Assembly: GCF_002860365.1 (NCBI RefSeq)
Contig: NZ_NMWT01000008.1
Span: 1 to 64,000 of the forward strand
Origin: Bifidobacterium parmae
GTDB lineage: Bacteria; Actinomycetota; Actinomycetes; Actinomycetales; Bifidobacteriaceae
DNA length: 64,000 nt
Direction of reading: 5' to 3'
A model generated the notes under the pieces. That model had not been told where the DNA came from. It was given only the letters and a program-made list of their open reading frames with translations, and made no database searches. A program made the position numbers and the translations under genes. This document shows positions 16,525 through 26,438 of this stretch, piece by piece (within the stretch, counting starts at the first letter, position 1; every line of letters starts with the position of its first letter).

Positions 16525-18159
16525 ATGTTCTCAACCCATGCCAAGCGCATCGCCGCCTTGGGCGCGGCCTGCGCGATGCTGCTCACGGCGGCCGCCTGCG
16601 GCGGCTCGTCCAGCTCGTCGCAGTCCGACGGCCAGACCATCATCTCGGTGAACAACACCGAGCCGCAGAGCCCGCTGGTCCCCGCCGACACCAACGAGAT
16701 GGGCGGCGGCAAGGTCATCCGCTACCTGTTCGAGGGGCTGGTCAGCTACGACGTCAAGGGCAAGCAGCACCTCGAGGTCGCCAAGTCCATCACGCCGAAC
16801 GACGACGCCACCCAATACACCATCAAGATCAAGGACGGCTGGAAGTTCACCAACGGCGAGGCCGTGACCGCCGAATCGTTCGCCAAGGCGTGGAGCTACG
16901 CGGCGAACGTGAAGCACGCCATGAAGCAGGCGAGCCGCATGTCCATCATCAAGGGCTACGACGAGCTGCAGGACCCGAACGTGGCCGACGACGCGCAGCT
17001 GAGCGGCCTCGAGGTCAAGGACGACCACACGCTGGTCGTCACCCTCGACCACCCGGATTCCGTCTTCCCGGTGCAGATCGCCCACCAGTCGTTCTTCCCG
17101 CTGCCGTCCGTGGCCTACAAGGACATCAAGGCGTTCGGCAAGAACCCGATCGGCAACGGACCGTACAAGCTCAAGTCATGGAATGTCGGCAAGGACATCA
17201 CCGTGGTGAAGAACCCCGACTACAAGGGTTCGCGCACCGTGAAGAACGACGGCATCGAGTTCCGCGTCTACACCGATGAGAACGCCGCCTACTCCGACGT
17301 GCTCTCCGGCAACCTCGACGTGCTCGACGAGGTGCCCGCCAGCGCCGTCAAGACCTTCCGCTCCAACAAGAGCGTGACCGCCTACAGCCAGCCCGGCTCC
17401 TCCTACCAGGGCTTCGTGATCCCGGAGCGCCTCGACCACTTCGGCTTCGACGAGGAGGGCCAGCTGCGCCGCCAGGCCATCTCCATGGCCATCAACCGCA
17501 AGCAGATCGTCGAGAAGGTGTACTCGAACACGAAGACCGTGGCCACCGACTTCACCTCGCCGCTGGTGCCCGAATACTCCAAGACGCTCAAGGGCGAGGA
17601 GAACCTCAAGTACAACCCGACCAAGGCCAAGGAGCTGTGGAAGAAGGCCGACGCCATCTCCCCGTGGAGCGGCAGCTTCAAGATCGCCTACAACGCCGAC
17701 GGCGGCCACAAGCAGTGGGTCGACGCCGTGTCCAACCAGCTCAAGAACACGCTCGGCATCGACGCGCAGGGTGACGCCTACCCGACGTTCAGCGACATCC
17801 GCGAACGCGTCACCGACCGCAGCATCTCCACCGCGTTCCGCTCCGGCTGGATGCTCGACTACCCGTCCGCCGAGGACTACATGACCCCGCTGTACGCCTC
17901 CGCCTCCGCGGACGGCCACGGCTCCAACGACGGCGACTACAAGAACCCCGAGTTCGACGCCGCCCTGGCCAACGCCCTGTCGCAGACCGACGTGGCCAAG
18001 CGCACCGAGGCCCTGCGCACCGCCCAGGAGATCCTCATGCAGGACCTGCCGTCCATCCCGCTGTGGTGCGACAACGTGGCGGCCGTCTCCGCGCAGAACG
18101 TGAAGAACGTGCAGTTCGACTACACGAACATGCCCACGTACAACACCATCACCAAGTGA
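16525..18159 (+). CDS. Oligopeptide-binding lipoprotein (ABC family 5 binding protein)
   Basis: A 544-aa extracytoplasmic solute-binding protein of the OppA/DppA family. A lipoprotein signal is visible: KRIAALGAACAMLL then the lipobox TAAAC with Cys25 and a Ser/Gly linker. Typical family segments follow (VIRYLFEGLVSYDVKGK, NPIGNGPYKLKSW, LRRQAISMAINRKQI). The start follows GAAGAAGG. No permease or ATPase genes adjoin it, so it would serve transport subunits encoded elsewhere, perhaps those at 42.6-46.5 kb. A rho-independent terminator follows. Confidence 0.9.
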   Translation: MFSTHAKRIAALGAACAMLLTAAACGGSSSSSQSDGQTIISVNNTEPQSPLVPADTNEMGGGKVIRYLFEGLVSYDVKGKQHLEVAKSITPNDDATQYTIKIKDGWKFTNGEAVTAESFAKAWSYAANVKHAMKQASRMSIIKGYDELQDPNVADDAQLSGLEVKDDHTLVVTLDHPDSVFPVQIAHQSFFPLPSVAYKDIKAFGKNPIGNGPYKLKSWNVGKDITVVKNPDYKGSRTVKNDGIEFRVYTDENAAYSDVLSGNLDVLDEVPASAVKTFRSNKSVTAYSQPGSSYQGFVIPERLDHFGFDEEGQLRRQAISMAINRKQIVEKVYSNTKTVATDFTSPLVPEYSKTLKGEENLKYNPTKAKELWKKADAISPWSGSFKIAYNADGGHKQWVDAVSNQLKNTLGIDAQGDAYPTFSDIRERVTDRSISTAFRSGWMLDYPSAEDYMTPLYASASADGHGSNDGDYKNPEFDAALANALSQTDVAKRTEALRTAQEILMQDLPSIPLWCDNVAAVSAQNVKNVQFDYTNMPTYNTITK

Positions 18160-18193
18160 TGATGCGGCGCGGTTGAGTCGCGCATCGATATGA

Positions 18194-18231
18194 AACAGCC
18201 CGACGGGAAATCCCGCCGGGCTGTTTTCTTT
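18194..18231 (+). terminator. Rho-independent terminator
   Basis: Stem ACAGCCCG-ACGGG, loop AAAT, complementary arm, followed by TTTTCTTT. It ends the peptide-binding gene. Confidence 0.9.
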
Positions 18232-18350
18232 ACGGCTCGGTCCTGCAATCAAGGACCGGCCTGCGGCCGGACCCAATCCTGCCTTCGCTCGGCTTCCGCC
18301 TCGCTCAGGCTGACGCTACGCACGGTCCACCGGACCGTGCGCCTGACGCG

Positions 18351-19286
18351 TCAGCCCTGCACCATGCCGCCGTCCGCGCTGCGGTAGCCGAGGTTCATCA
18401 TCTCGCTGTTGTAGGCGATGACGCCGCGGCCCCGGGCGGGCAGGACGATCATGCCGCCGTCGCCGTGGTGGGCGGCGACCTCGTCGAGCGTGGCGACGGC
18501 CGCGTCGTGCACGGACTCGCCGGCGAAGCGCACGCGGTCGGACACCTGGTGCGCGGCGACGACCTTGATGAACGCCTCGCCGATGCCGGTGCAGGAGACC
18601 GCCACGGTGCGCTGGTCGGCGAAGGTGCCGCAGCCGGGCAGCGGCGAGTCGCCGACGCGGCCGTGCATCTGGTTGGTGATGCCGCCGGTGGACGTGCCGG
18701 CGGCGATGTCGCCGTTCACGTCGCGGGCCACGGCGCCGATGGTGCCGTGCTTCTCCCATTCGTCGCCGCCGGACTGGGCCTCGGCGAGCGACTGGCGACG
18801 CTGCTCGGTGATGAAGTACTCGTTGGGTTCGGTCGCGACGCCCCAGTCGGCGATCTCGCCGTCGGTCGGGTCGGCGAACAGCACGTGCTTGGTCTGCTCC
18901 TTGACCGCGCGGGCCGCGTCGATCGGGTTCCTCACCGTGGACACGCCGGTGACCGCGCCGACCTCGCCGTCGCCGGTCATCAGGCAGGCGTCCATCTGGG
19001 CGATGCCGTCGCTGGTGAGCGCGGCGCCGCGACCCGCGTTGAATTCGGGGGAATCCTCCATCACGTGGATGGCGGCGATGACGGCCTCGTGGGCCGGCGC
19101 GCCCGCCTCGAGCAGCGCGTAGCCGGCGTCGAGCGCGCGGTCGAGGTCCTTCTCGACCTGCGCGATGCGTTCCGGCGTGCTGCGCTTGCCGCGGCTGCCC
19201 GCGCCCGCGTGGATGATCAGGGTGATGCCGCTTTCGCTGCCCGCCGAGATGGCGGTCACCGGAGATGTGGACGATGCCGTGCCCAT
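18351..19286 (-). CDS. Isoaspartyl peptidase / plant-type L-asparaginase
   Basis: A 311-aa Ntn-hydrolase that matures by autocleavage and removes isoaspartyl residues from dipeptides or hydrolyses asparagine. The start of the fold is LIIHAGAGS; NAGRGAALTSDGIAQMDA is the conserved loop. The predicted cleavage point and nucleophile is Thr182 in HGTIGAVARD, and TSTGGITNQMHGRVGDSPL is the substrate loop. ATG 19286 (MGTASSTS) is preferred; longer frames reach into non-coding DNA. It lies 180 bp downstream of the DmpA-like gene on the same strand. Confidence 0.9.
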   Translation of the reverse strand: MGTASSTSPVTAISAGSESGITLIIHAGAGSRGKRSTPERIAQVEKDLDRALDAGYALLEAGAPAHEAVIAAIHVMEDSPEFNAGRGAALTSDGIAQMDACLMTGDGEVGAVTGVSTVRNPIDAARAVKEQTKHVLFADPTDGEIADWGVATEPNEYFITEQRRQSLAEAQSGGDEWEKHGTIGAVARDVNGDIAAGTSTGGITNQMHGRVGDSPLPGCGTFADQRTVAVSCTGIGEAFIKVVAAHQVSDRVRFAGESVHDAAVATLDEVAAHHGDGGMIVLPARGRGVIAYNSEMMNLGYRSADGGMVQG

Positions 19287-19466
19287 AGTGTCTGTTGTCC
19301 CTTTCCTTGCCGGCCCGCGCCGTCGGAGGCCGACGGATGCGCGGAGCCGTGCTTCCTGCGTCGTGATGTCCGCGCCGCGGCACCGGTCGCCCGGCGCCGC
19401 ATGCGCCATGTGTATGATACGCGGCCGCGACGCGCAACGCGACCATGCGGCCGCACCGCAGGCGCG

Positions 19467-20657
19467 CTACGCCTCCGCCAGGGATTCCGGCAGCGCCAGC
19501 CCCGCGTCACGCAACGCGTCGCGCAGCGAGGGGGTGACCTTGCCGTCGCGGCCGCGCACGCCGTGCGCATGGAGCAGCGAGCTGACGATGGCCTCCTCGC
19601 TTGCGGCGGCCACGGCGCGGAAGCACCGGTCCATCGCGTTCTCGTTGAGCCGCGTCACGGTCTCGACGAGCGGCCCGCCGGCCGGCGTGGGATGGTCGGA
19701 CGGTTTGGTCAGGTCGTCGCCGGCCCAGTGGTCGATGCGGTTGGCGGTGCTGAACGCGACGACGATCTCGCCGCTGCCGTTGCCGATGTAGCCGCCGCAT
19801 CGCGCGATGCCGACGGTGACGCGCTTGGCCATGCGCCTCAGCTGGCGCGAATCGACGGGCAGGTCGGTGGCGATGACCGCGACGATGCTGCCCTTGTCCT
19901 CGCCGCCCGCGTTCCCGGCGGCGGTCCCGTCCCCGTCCCCGTCCCCGTCCGCGGCCGATATCGATGCCGATGCGATGCGCTCCGCTTCGGCGAGGTGCAG
20001 GCCGACCGGCTCGCCGTCGAGGCGCAGGCATTCGCGCGAACCGAAGTTCGTGAGCGTCAGCACGCCGATCACGTGGTCGCGGCCGTCCACGCGCACCACG
20101 CGCGAGGCCGACCCGACGCCGCCCTTGAGCCCGAAGCAGGTCATGCCCGTGCCGGCGCCCACGTCGCCCTCGTCGAAGTCCTCGCCGGCCGCGGCGATCG
20201 CCTCCAGTCCGTGCGCCGGCGTGACGGCGCGGGCGCGTATCGAGTTGATGGGGCCGTCGTTGCATTCCATGACCACCGGGTTCACCGTGCCGGTGTCCAC
20301 GCCGATGGCGGGGTGGGCGGCGAGCGCATGGTCCACGAGCGCGTCGAAGCAGGCGCCGCAGGAGAGCGTGTTGGTCATGAGGATCGGCGTTTCGAGGCTG
20401 CCGAGCTCCCCGACCTGTACGAGTCCCATCGATTTGCCGAAGCCGTTGGACACGTATGCGGCGGCGGGCAACTTGCTCGCGAAGCAGTCGCCGGGCGGCA
20501 CGATGGCGGTCACGCCGGTGCGGATCGCCGGTGCGGCGCCGTCGGGCGAGCGCAATGTGACGTGGCCGACCCTCACGCCGGGCACGTCGGTGATGAGGTT
20601 CCGCTTCCCCGCGGGGCCGTCGTACAGGTCATGGTTCCATATGGCATTCGTTCCCAT
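19467..20657 (-). CDS. P1/DmpA-family aminopeptidase
   Basis: A 396-aa self-processing N-terminal-nucleophile hydrolase (peptidase family S58, D-/beta-aminopeptidases). The family start NLITDVPGVRVGHVTL is present. The predicted nucleophile is Ser257 in DKGSIVAVIATDLPV, which becomes the N-terminus of the beta chain after cleavage; the oxyanion region TLTNFGS precedes it. Just before the cleavage site is a (Gly-Asp)n run coded by a GTCCCC hexanucleotide repeat. There is no clear ribosome site; it starts 36 bp after the MocR gene and may depend on upstream translation. Confidence 0.88.
   Translation of the reverse strand: MGTNAIWNHDLYDGPAGKRNLITDVPGVRVGHVTLRSPDGAAPAIRTGVTAIVPPGDCFASKLPAAAYVSNGFGKSMGLVQVGELGSLETPILMTNTLSCGACFDALVDHALAAHPAIGVDTGTVNPVVMECNDGPINSIRARAVTPAHGLEAIAAAGEDFDEGDVGAGTGMTCFGLKGGVGSASRVVRVDGRDHVIGVLTLTNFGSRECLRLDGEPVGLHLAEAERIASASISAADGDGDGDGTAAGNAGGEDKGSIVAVIATDLPVDSRQLRRMAKRVTVGIARCGGYIGNGSGEIVVAFSTANRIDHWAGDDLTKPSDHPTPAGGPLVETVTRLNENAMDRCFRAVAAASEEAIVSSLLHAHGVRGRDGKVTPSLRDALRDAGLALPESLAEA
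19924..19950 (-). repeat. GTCCCC hexanucleotide repeat inside the DmpA-like gene
   Basis: Four or so consecutive GTCCCC units encode alternating Gly-Asp in the linker just before the autocleavage site. Gain or loss of units keeps the frame. Confidence 0.85.
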
Positions 20658-20692
20658 GGAGGACCATGGTAGCCCGCCCGCGGCGCCGCCGG

Positions 20693-22306
20693 TCAGCGCG
20701 TCATGGCGCGCACGGCGTCGCAGATCAGGCCGATGCCGTCCTCCAGGTCGCGCGCGGCGGGACGGACCATGTTGAGACGGATGTGCGTCTCGTCGGTCTC
20801 GTCCACGTCGAACACGCCGCCGGGCATGAACGTGACGCCGAGCGTGCGGCACCGGGCGAGCAGGTCGAGCGCGCGCACGCCGTCGGGCAGCGAGACCCAG
20901 ATGTAGTACCCGCCCTGCGGCACGGTCCAGCGCATGCCCTGCGGCGCATGCCGTTCCAGCGCGGCGACGGCCGTGTCGCGGCGGCGGCGGTAGGCGGCGG
21001 TCAGGTCGCGCACGTGCCCGGCGATGCGTCCCTCCTTGAGCAGTTCGAGGCAGATGCGCTGCGACGACGTGCTCGTGTGCTGGTCGACCATGCGCCGCAA
21101 TGCGGCCAGGCGCGCGATGACGTGCGGGTCGGCCGCCACCCATCCGGTGCGCAGCCCGGAGGTGACGGTCTTCGAGAACGTGGACAGGTACATCACGTAT
21201 CCGGCGTTCTCCATGCCGGCGAGCGGCACGGGGCGCGCCGGGCCGCCGGGCCCGCCGTACCACAGCTCCCCGTAGGCGTCGTCCTCGACGATGAGGCACT
21301 GGTAGCGGCGCGCCACGTCGACGAGCCTGCGGCGGCGCCCCATCGGCATCGTCGTGCCGGTGGGGTTGTGGAAGGTGGGGATGGTGTAGATGAGTTTGGG
21401 CCGGAAGCGCGCGCAGTAGCCTTCGAGCAGGTCGGTGCGCATGCCGTCGGCGTCGACCGGCACGCCGACGATCGACGCGTCGGCGGAACGGAACGTCTGC
21501 AACGCGGGGAAGAACGTGGACTGTTCGACGAGCACGCGGTCGCCCGGGTTCACGAACGCGCGCACGATGAGGTCGATGCCCTGTTCGGAGCCGGACAGGA
21601 CCATGACGTTGCGCGCCTCGCAGGCGACGCCGCGCGTGCGCATGTGTTCGGCGAGCAGCGCGCGCAGCTCGTCGAAGCCTTCGATGGGCGATTCCGGCTG
21701 TCCGTCGAACTCGTGCGAGGCGAACGCCTCAAGGCTCACCGCGCGCAGCAGGTCGTCGGGGATGTCCGCCGGATCAGGCGAGCCGGTCGCGAAGTCGATG
21801 ACGCGTCCGCCCGCGCCACCGCGCCGGGCGCGGTCGATCTCGGCGATGTCGTGGTAGGTGAACCGGTTGGAGTAGTCGCTGAACAGCACCGACCACGGGG
21901 GCCGGATGACGGACGGCTCGGGCGCGCCGGCGTGCTCGGGGGCGCCGGCGCCGCCCTCCGTGCGGACATCATGGATCGTATGGACCATGCCGCCGTTCCC
22001 CGCGCTCTCCCCCGGGGCGCCCGACGCGCCGGGCATGCCGATTCCCGTCGCACCGGAGGAGGCGCCGTCCACCGGCGTCACGAACGTGCCCTTGCCGACC
22101 TTCGACGCGACGAGGCCTTCGTCCTTGAGCCGCTGGTACGCCTGCAGGACGGTGGTGCGGTTGACGCCGAGCCGGGCGGCGAGCTCACGCTCGGGCGGCA
22201 GCCGGTATCCTTCGGCGAGTTCGCCGGAGACGATGCGTTCGCGCAGCTGCGCGGCCAGCTGCCGGTACATCGGCACGCTCGCGCGCCTGTCGAGTTCCAG
22301 CCGCAT
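20693..22306 (-). CDS. MocR-type regulator (GntR HTH plus aminotransferase domain), probably PdxR-like
   Basis: A 537-aa regulator. Residues about 5-80 are a GntR winged helix (PMYRQLAAQLRERIVSGELA, LGVNRTTVLQAYQRL). A Gly/Ala-rich linker of about 60 residues follows, then a fold-type I aminotransferase domain with the PLP lysine in YLSTFSKTVTSG. PdxR proteins of this class activate pdxST and sense PLP. Here the gene lies 60 bp downstream of pdxT on the same strand, so a feedback role is a reasonable inference. ATG 22306 follows AAAGGA by 8 nt; the GTG two codons earlier is too close. Confidence 0.85.
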   Translation of the reverse strand: MRLELDRRASVPMYRQLAAQLRERIVSGELAEGYRLPPERELAARLGVNRTTVLQAYQRLKDEGLVASKVGKGTFVTPVDGASSGATGIGMPGASGAPGESAGNGGMVHTIHDVRTEGGAGAPEHAGAPEPSVIRPPWSVLFSDYSNRFTYHDIAEIDRARRGGAGGRVIDFATGSPDPADIPDDLLRAVSLEAFASHEFDGQPESPIEGFDELRALLAEHMRTRGVACEARNVMVLSGSEQGIDLIVRAFVNPGDRVLVEQSTFFPALQTFRSADASIVGVPVDADGMRTDLLEGYCARFRPKLIYTIPTFHNPTGTTMPMGRRRRLVDVARRYQCLIVEDDAYGELWYGGPGGPARPVPLAGMENAGYVMYLSTFSKTVTSGLRTGWVAADPHVIARLAALRRMVDQHTSTSSQRICLELLKEGRIAGHVRDLTAAYRRRRDTAVAALERHAPQGMRWTVPQGGYYIWVSLPDGVRALDLLARCRTLGVTFMPGGVFDVDETDETHIRLNMVRPAARDLEDGIGLICDAVRAMTR

Positions 22307-22365
22307 GGCCACCGTCCTTTCCCGTTCCTTGCCGCGACGATCGTCCCCCGACGATTATCTTCCGA

Positions 22366-23010
22366 TCACAGGGAGAGGAACAGCTCGTGCAGGCGCGTGT
22401 CGTCGGTGAGTTCCGGGTGGAACGCGGTGGCGAGGATGTTGCCCTGCCGCAACGCCACCGGATGCCCGTCGACCCGCGTTTCGACGCGTGCCCCGTCGCC
22501 CACGGAGACGACGTAAGGCCCGCGGATGAACACGAGCGGGAAATCCTTGATGTATTCGGCGTCGCCCGGCTCGCCGAAGTCGGCGGTGGCGGCGAAGCTG
22601 CCCAGCTGGCGTCCGTACGCGTTGCGGCGCACGACGGCGTCGAGCGCCCCGAAGTACACGTGCTCGTCGTTGTCGAGCCTCTTCGCGAGCAGGATCATGC
22701 CGGCGCAGGTGCCGAACACGGGTTTGCCGGCCTTGATGTGCGCGTCGATCCGCTCGAACAGGCCGGTGGAGCGCAGGAGCTTGCCCTGCGTGGTGGATTC
22801 GCCGCCGGGCAGAATCACCCGGTCGATGGAGTCGTCGAAGTCCTCGGCGGCGCGCAGCAGCTTCCACGGCGCGCCGAGCCTGTCGAGCACGGCGGCGTGT
22901 TCCGCGAACGCGCCCTGCACGGCGAGGATGCCGGTCACGCCGTGCCGGTCCTGACCGGATTCGACGCCGTCGGATTCCTCCTTGGAGATGTATTCGACCG
23001 CTACGACCAT
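22366..23010 (-). CDS. pdxT: Pyridoxal 5'-phosphate synthase, glutaminase subunit
   Basis: A 214-aa class-I glutaminase that feeds ammonia to PdxS for PLP synthesis. Nucleophile Cys102 lies in FGTCAGM, with the His/Glu of the triad (about 198 and 200) in FHPEL; ILPGGESTTQGKLL is the family signature. The N-terminus is about 25 residues longer than the usual start at ILAVQGAFAEH. GGAAAGG precedes ATG 23010; this ribosome site lies directly beside a dispersed palindromic element that fills the pdxS-pdxT gap. Confidence 0.94.
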   Translation of the reverse strand: MVVAVEYISKEESDGVESGQDRHGVTGILAVQGAFAEHAAVLDRLGAPWKLLRAAEDFDDSIDRVILPGGESTTQGKLLRSTGLFERIDAHIKAGKPVFGTCAGMILLAKRLDNDEHVYFGALDAVVRRNAYGRQLGSFAATADFGEPGDAEYIKDFPLVFIRGPYVVSVGDGARVETRVDGHPVALRQGNILATAFHPELTDDTRLHELFLSL

Positions 23011-23023
23011 GTCATTCCTTTCC

Positions 23024-23130
23024 CGCTCCCGCTGGCGGGAGCTGTCGAACGTAGTGGGACCGAGGGTGGTCCGTCGGCAACGCCCACCCCCAGTCAGCCT
23101 TGCGGCTGCCAGCCCCCGCCAGCGGGGGCT
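23024..23130. repeat. Dispersed palindromic element, copy before pdxT
   Basis: About 107 bp. It opens with the palindrome GCTCCCGCTGGCGGGAGC, has inner inverted segments (GAGGGTGGT and CCCACCCCCAGT), and closes with GCCCCCGCCAGCGGGGGC. A close relative with the same order of parts lies at 50502-50611 before def. In RNA it would form one long branched hairpin within the pdxST message. Confidence 0.85.
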
Positions 23131-23146
23131 CATCCGGTCGGAACGG

Positions 23147-24022
23147 TCACTCGCCTCGGGCGGCCATGATGGTCTGGATCTCGTCCTCGTTGATGCCGAC
23201 CATGGCCTCGCCGAGGTTCTCGGAGAGCTTGGCGAGCAGGTCGGCGTCCTGCCAGTTGGCGGTCGCCTTGACGATGGCGGCGGCGCGCTTGGCCGGGTCG
23301 CCGGACTTGAAGATGCCGGAGCCGACGAACACGCCCTCGGCGCCGAGTTCCATCATCAGGGCCGCGTCGGCCGGGGTGGCGACGCCGCCGGCGGCGAAGT
23401 TGACGACGGGCAGGCGGCCGTTGTCGTGCACGTACTTGGCGAGGTCGTAGGGCACGGCGAGCTGCTTGGCAGCCTCGTACACCTCGTCGTCGCGCAGGGA
23501 GACGAGCTCGTGGATCTGCTTGTTCATCGTGCGCATGTGGCGCACGGCCTGGATCACGTCGCCGGTGCCCGGCTCGCCCTTGGTGCGGATCATGGCCGCG
23601 CCTTCGGCGATGCGGCGCAGTGCCTCGCCGAGGTTCTTCGCGCCGCACACGAACGGCACGTCGAACCGGTTCTTGTCGATGTGGTAGACGTCGTCGGCCG
23701 GGGAGAGCACTTCGGACTCGTCGATGTAGTCGATGTCGATGGCCTGCAGGATGCGGGCCTCGGCGATGTGGCCGATGCGGACCTTCGCCATGACCGGGAT
23801 GGACACGGCCTCCTGGATGCCCTTGATCATGGCCGGGTCGGACATGCGGGAGACGCCGCCGGCGGCGCGGATGTCGGCCGGGATGCGTTCGAGCGCCATG
23901 ACGGCGCACGCGCCCGCGTCCTGGGCGATCTTCGCCTGTTCGGGCGTGGTCACGTCCATGATCACGCCGCCCTTGAGCATCTGGGCGAGGTTGCGGTTGA
24001 GTTCAGCACGGTTCTGCGTCAT
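23147..24022 (-). CDS. pdxS: Pyridoxal 5'-phosphate synthase, lyase subunit
   Basis: A 291-aa TIM-barrel enzyme building PLP from ribose 5-phosphate, glyceraldehyde 3-phosphate and ammonia. Conserved residues include Asp23 (GVIMDV), the Schiff-base Lys80 ([10 protein letters not shown]) and the second lysine in [28 protein letters not shown] is the phosphate site. AGAAGGGA precedes ATG 24022. First gene of a probable pdxS-pdxT-mocR transcript. Confidence 0.97.
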   Translation of the reverse strand: MTQNRAELNRNLAQMLKGGVIMDVTTPEQAKIAQDAGACAVMALERIPADIRAAGGVSRMSDPAMIKGIQEAVSIPVMAKVRIGHIAEARILQAIDIDYIDESEVLSPADDVYHIDKNRFDVPFVCGAKNLGEALRRIAEGAAMIRTKGEPGTGDVIQAVRHMRTMNKQIHELVSLRDDEVYEAAKQLAVPYDLAKYVHDNGRLPVVNFAAGGVATPADAALMMELGAEGVFVGSGIFKSGDPAKRAAAIVKATANWQDADLLAKLSENLGEAMVGINEDEIQTIMAARGE

Positions 24023-24238
24023 TCGAGTTCCCTTCTGGTTCATGCGATGCCATGTGACGCCGCGCGCCCGATGGGAGACGGGGCGGACGCGGCATCCGTC
24101 GCCGACCATTATCGGACTTAGGCGGCAAGACCAATCCAAACCAGTCCAATTTGGATGGGGCCAATCCGCCGGTTCCCGACCATACCAATCGCGGAACCAA
24201 CCACGGAACCGACCACGGGACCGGAATCCCCCGCGCCC

Positions 24239-26338
24239 TCAGCCGACGTTGTTGCCGTAGACCTGCGACTGGATGTCCTTGCGATGGGTCTCCATCCGCG
24301 TGATCTCGCCGAGCAGCGCGATCTTCTCCGCGCCGTCGGGCATCATGGCCATCCGGCGTTTGGCCGCGCCGATACGCCGCATATACCCCATGTCGAGCAG
24401 TTTGACGAGCAGTTCGGAGGCGTATCGGCTCTCCGCCTTGGTGGGCGGCCTGAGCCGCGCGTCGACCATGCCCGAACCGTCGGCGCCGGATCCGTCGGCC
24501 GCGTTCCGCCCGTCGTCCGGCAGCGGCAGCGGCATGACGGCCAGCTCGTTGATCGTCGATTCGAGCATCGGCCCTCCCGCCTTGGTGAGGTTGTGCATCC
24601 ACAATCCCTGCGGCGTGTCCGGGGAGGGCAGTCCGCCGGCCGCGGCGACCGCCTGAAACATCGTGCGGAACACCGGCGTCATGAAGTTCCCGAGCGTCAG
24701 TTCGGCGAACCCGTTGGGATTGACGGCGAGCGGCACCTGGATGAGCAGCGCCATGAACTGCTGTTCGGCGATGAACACGGCGTCGTCGATGCGGAAATAC
24801 GTCTGTTCGGTCGCGTCGCGATGCTCGAGTTCCCGGCGTTTCGCCGGATCGGCGTACGGATCGCCGTCGCGTCCGCGCGACGATCCGTCGCGGTCGAACG
24901 CGCCGCCGCCGTTGAACCGGCGTCGCGGTGCGTACGCGTCCTCGTCGCGCACGTGCTGACGGCGACGCTCGCGTTCCACCTCGCGCTGCATGATGTCGAG
25001 GTCGACGCCGATGCGGCGCGTGGCGCGACGCGTGTACAGGTCGAGCAGCGACCGGTCGCGGATCTGCGCGACCAGCGGCGCCACCGCCTTGACCGCGCCC
25101 ATCTGGCCGGTCGCGTACTGGGTGTCGAACCGGCCGATCGCCGCCTCGATCACGAAATCGTAGAGGGGTTTCGCGCGCGTGACGAGCGAGCGGACCGCCT
25201 CGTCGCCGCGTTCGATCCTGAGGTCGCACGGGTCGAGATTGTCGTCGGCGACGGCGACGAACGTCTGCGAGAGGAACGCGGAGTCGAGGCCGAACGCGTG
25301 CAGCGCCGCCTTCTGGCCGGCGGCGTCGCCGTCGAACGTGAACACGACGCGCGAGCTCACCGCCTGCCCTTCGACCTTCAGCGGACCGACAAGCTGGACG
25401 GCGCCGAGCGAATCGTCGGCGATGAGACGGCGCACGATCTTCGCGTGCTCCGCGCCGAACGCGGTGCCGCACGTGGCGACGGCCGTGTCGACGCCGGCCA
25501 GATGCATGGCCATCACGTCCGTGTAGCCTTCGACGATCACGACCTGGCGTTTCTTCACGATCGCCTTCTTCGCCAGATCGATGCCGTACAGCACCTGGGT
25601 CTTGCGGTAGAGCTGCGTGTCCGGCGTGTTGATGTACTTCGCGGCGATCTGGTCGTCGTCGTACAGTTTGCGCGCGCCGAAGCCGAGCGTGCGGCCGGTC
25701 GAATCGCGGATCGGCCAGGTGACGCGGCCTCGGAAGTAGTCGTAGACGCCGCGCTGGCCCTGGCGTGCGAGGCCCGCGTCGAGCATCTCCTGCTGCGTGA
25801 ACCCCTTGGACGCGAGATGACGGACGAGGTTGTCCCAGCCTTGGGGCGCGTACCCGCAGCCGAAGCGTTCGCAGTCGGCCTGGCTGAACGTGCGGCCTCC
25901 GAGCAGCTTGCGGGCGGCGAGCGCCTCCTTGCTCATGATCTGGCTGGTGAAGAACCGCTGCGCCTCCTCGTTGGCCTCCAGCAGGCGCGCGCGCTTCGAG
26001 CCGGAGCGTTCGCCCGGCTTGCCGGCGCCCGTGCTCTCGTAGTGCAGTTCGATGTGGTATTTGTCGGCCAGCAGTTCGACGGCCTCGCGGAAGTCGATGT
26101 TCTCCTGCTGTTCGACGAATTTGAACACGTCGCCGCCGAGTCCGCAGCCGAAGCAGTGCCAGACGCCGAGCGCGGGGCGCACGTTGAAGCTGCCGGTCTT
26201 CTCGTCGTGGAACGGGCATAGGCCGACGTACGTGCCGGTGCCCGAGGGCTTGAGCGACACGGATGCGGATACGATGTCGTAGAGGTCCGCGGCTGCGCGC
26301 ACCTTCTCGATGTCTTCCTTCTTGATCATTCCGGCCAT
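24239..26338 (-). CDS. dnaG: DNA primase
   Basis: A 699-aa replicative primase making RNA primers for lagging-strand synthesis. The CHC2 zinc finger is intact (Cys41, His44, Cys62, Cys65 in GLCPFHDE and HCFGCGLGG). The catalytic core follows, with the Toprim motifs VIVEGYTDVMAMHLAG and TFDGDAAGQKAA. The C-terminal third, the helicase-binding part, is less conserved and carries an Asp/Arg-rich insert near residues 490-510. It lies downstream of dgt on the same strand (100-bp gap). Confidence 0.96.
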   Translation of the reverse strand: MAGMIKKEDIEKVRAAADLYDIVSASVSLKPSGTGTYVGLCPFHDEKTGSFNVRPALGVWHCFGCGLGGDVFKFVEQQENIDFREAVELLADKYHIELHYESTGAGKPGERSGSKRARLLEANEEAQRFFTSQIMSKEALAARKLLGGRTFSQADCERFGCGYAPQGWDNLVRHLASKGFTQQEMLDAGLARQGQRGVYDYFRGRVTWPIRDSTGRTLGFGARKLYDDDQIAAKYINTPDTQLYRKTQVLYGIDLAKKAIVKKRQVVIVEGYTDVMAMHLAGVDTAVATCGTAFGAEHAKIVRRLIADDSLGAVQLVGPLKVEGQAVSSRVVFTFDGDAAGQKAALHAFGLDSAFLSQTFVAVADDNLDPCDLRIERGDEAVRSLVTRAKPLYDFVIEAAIGRFDTQYATGQMGAVKAVAPLVAQIRDRSLLDLYTRRATRRIGVDLDIMQREVERERRRQHVRDEDAYAPRRRFNGGGAFDRDGSSRGRDGDPYADPAKRRELEHRDATEQTYFRIDDAVFIAEQQFMALLIQVPLAVNPNGFAELTLGNFMTPVFRTMFQAVAAAGGLPSPDTPQGLWMHNLTKAGGPMLESTINELAVMPLPLPDDGRNAADGSGADGSGMVDARLRPPTKAESRYASELLVKLLDMGYMRRIGAAKRRMAMMPDGAEKIALLGEITRMETHRKDIQSQVYGNNVG

Positions 26339-26438
26339 GACACACTACCCTACCGCCTTGCCGCGGCACCGGTACGGGTATGCCGGTTTCCGCCGTCGGC
26401 GTGTGTCGGAGCGGCCCCGCGCCGACCGGCGGGACGGT

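Noticed and set aside
24100-24238. Possible tRNA or leader RNA between dnaG and pdxS
   Set aside because: The segment has ACCACGGAACCG-like direct repeats and a small CCAAA inverted repeat, but no tRNA arms or known riboswitch pattern.
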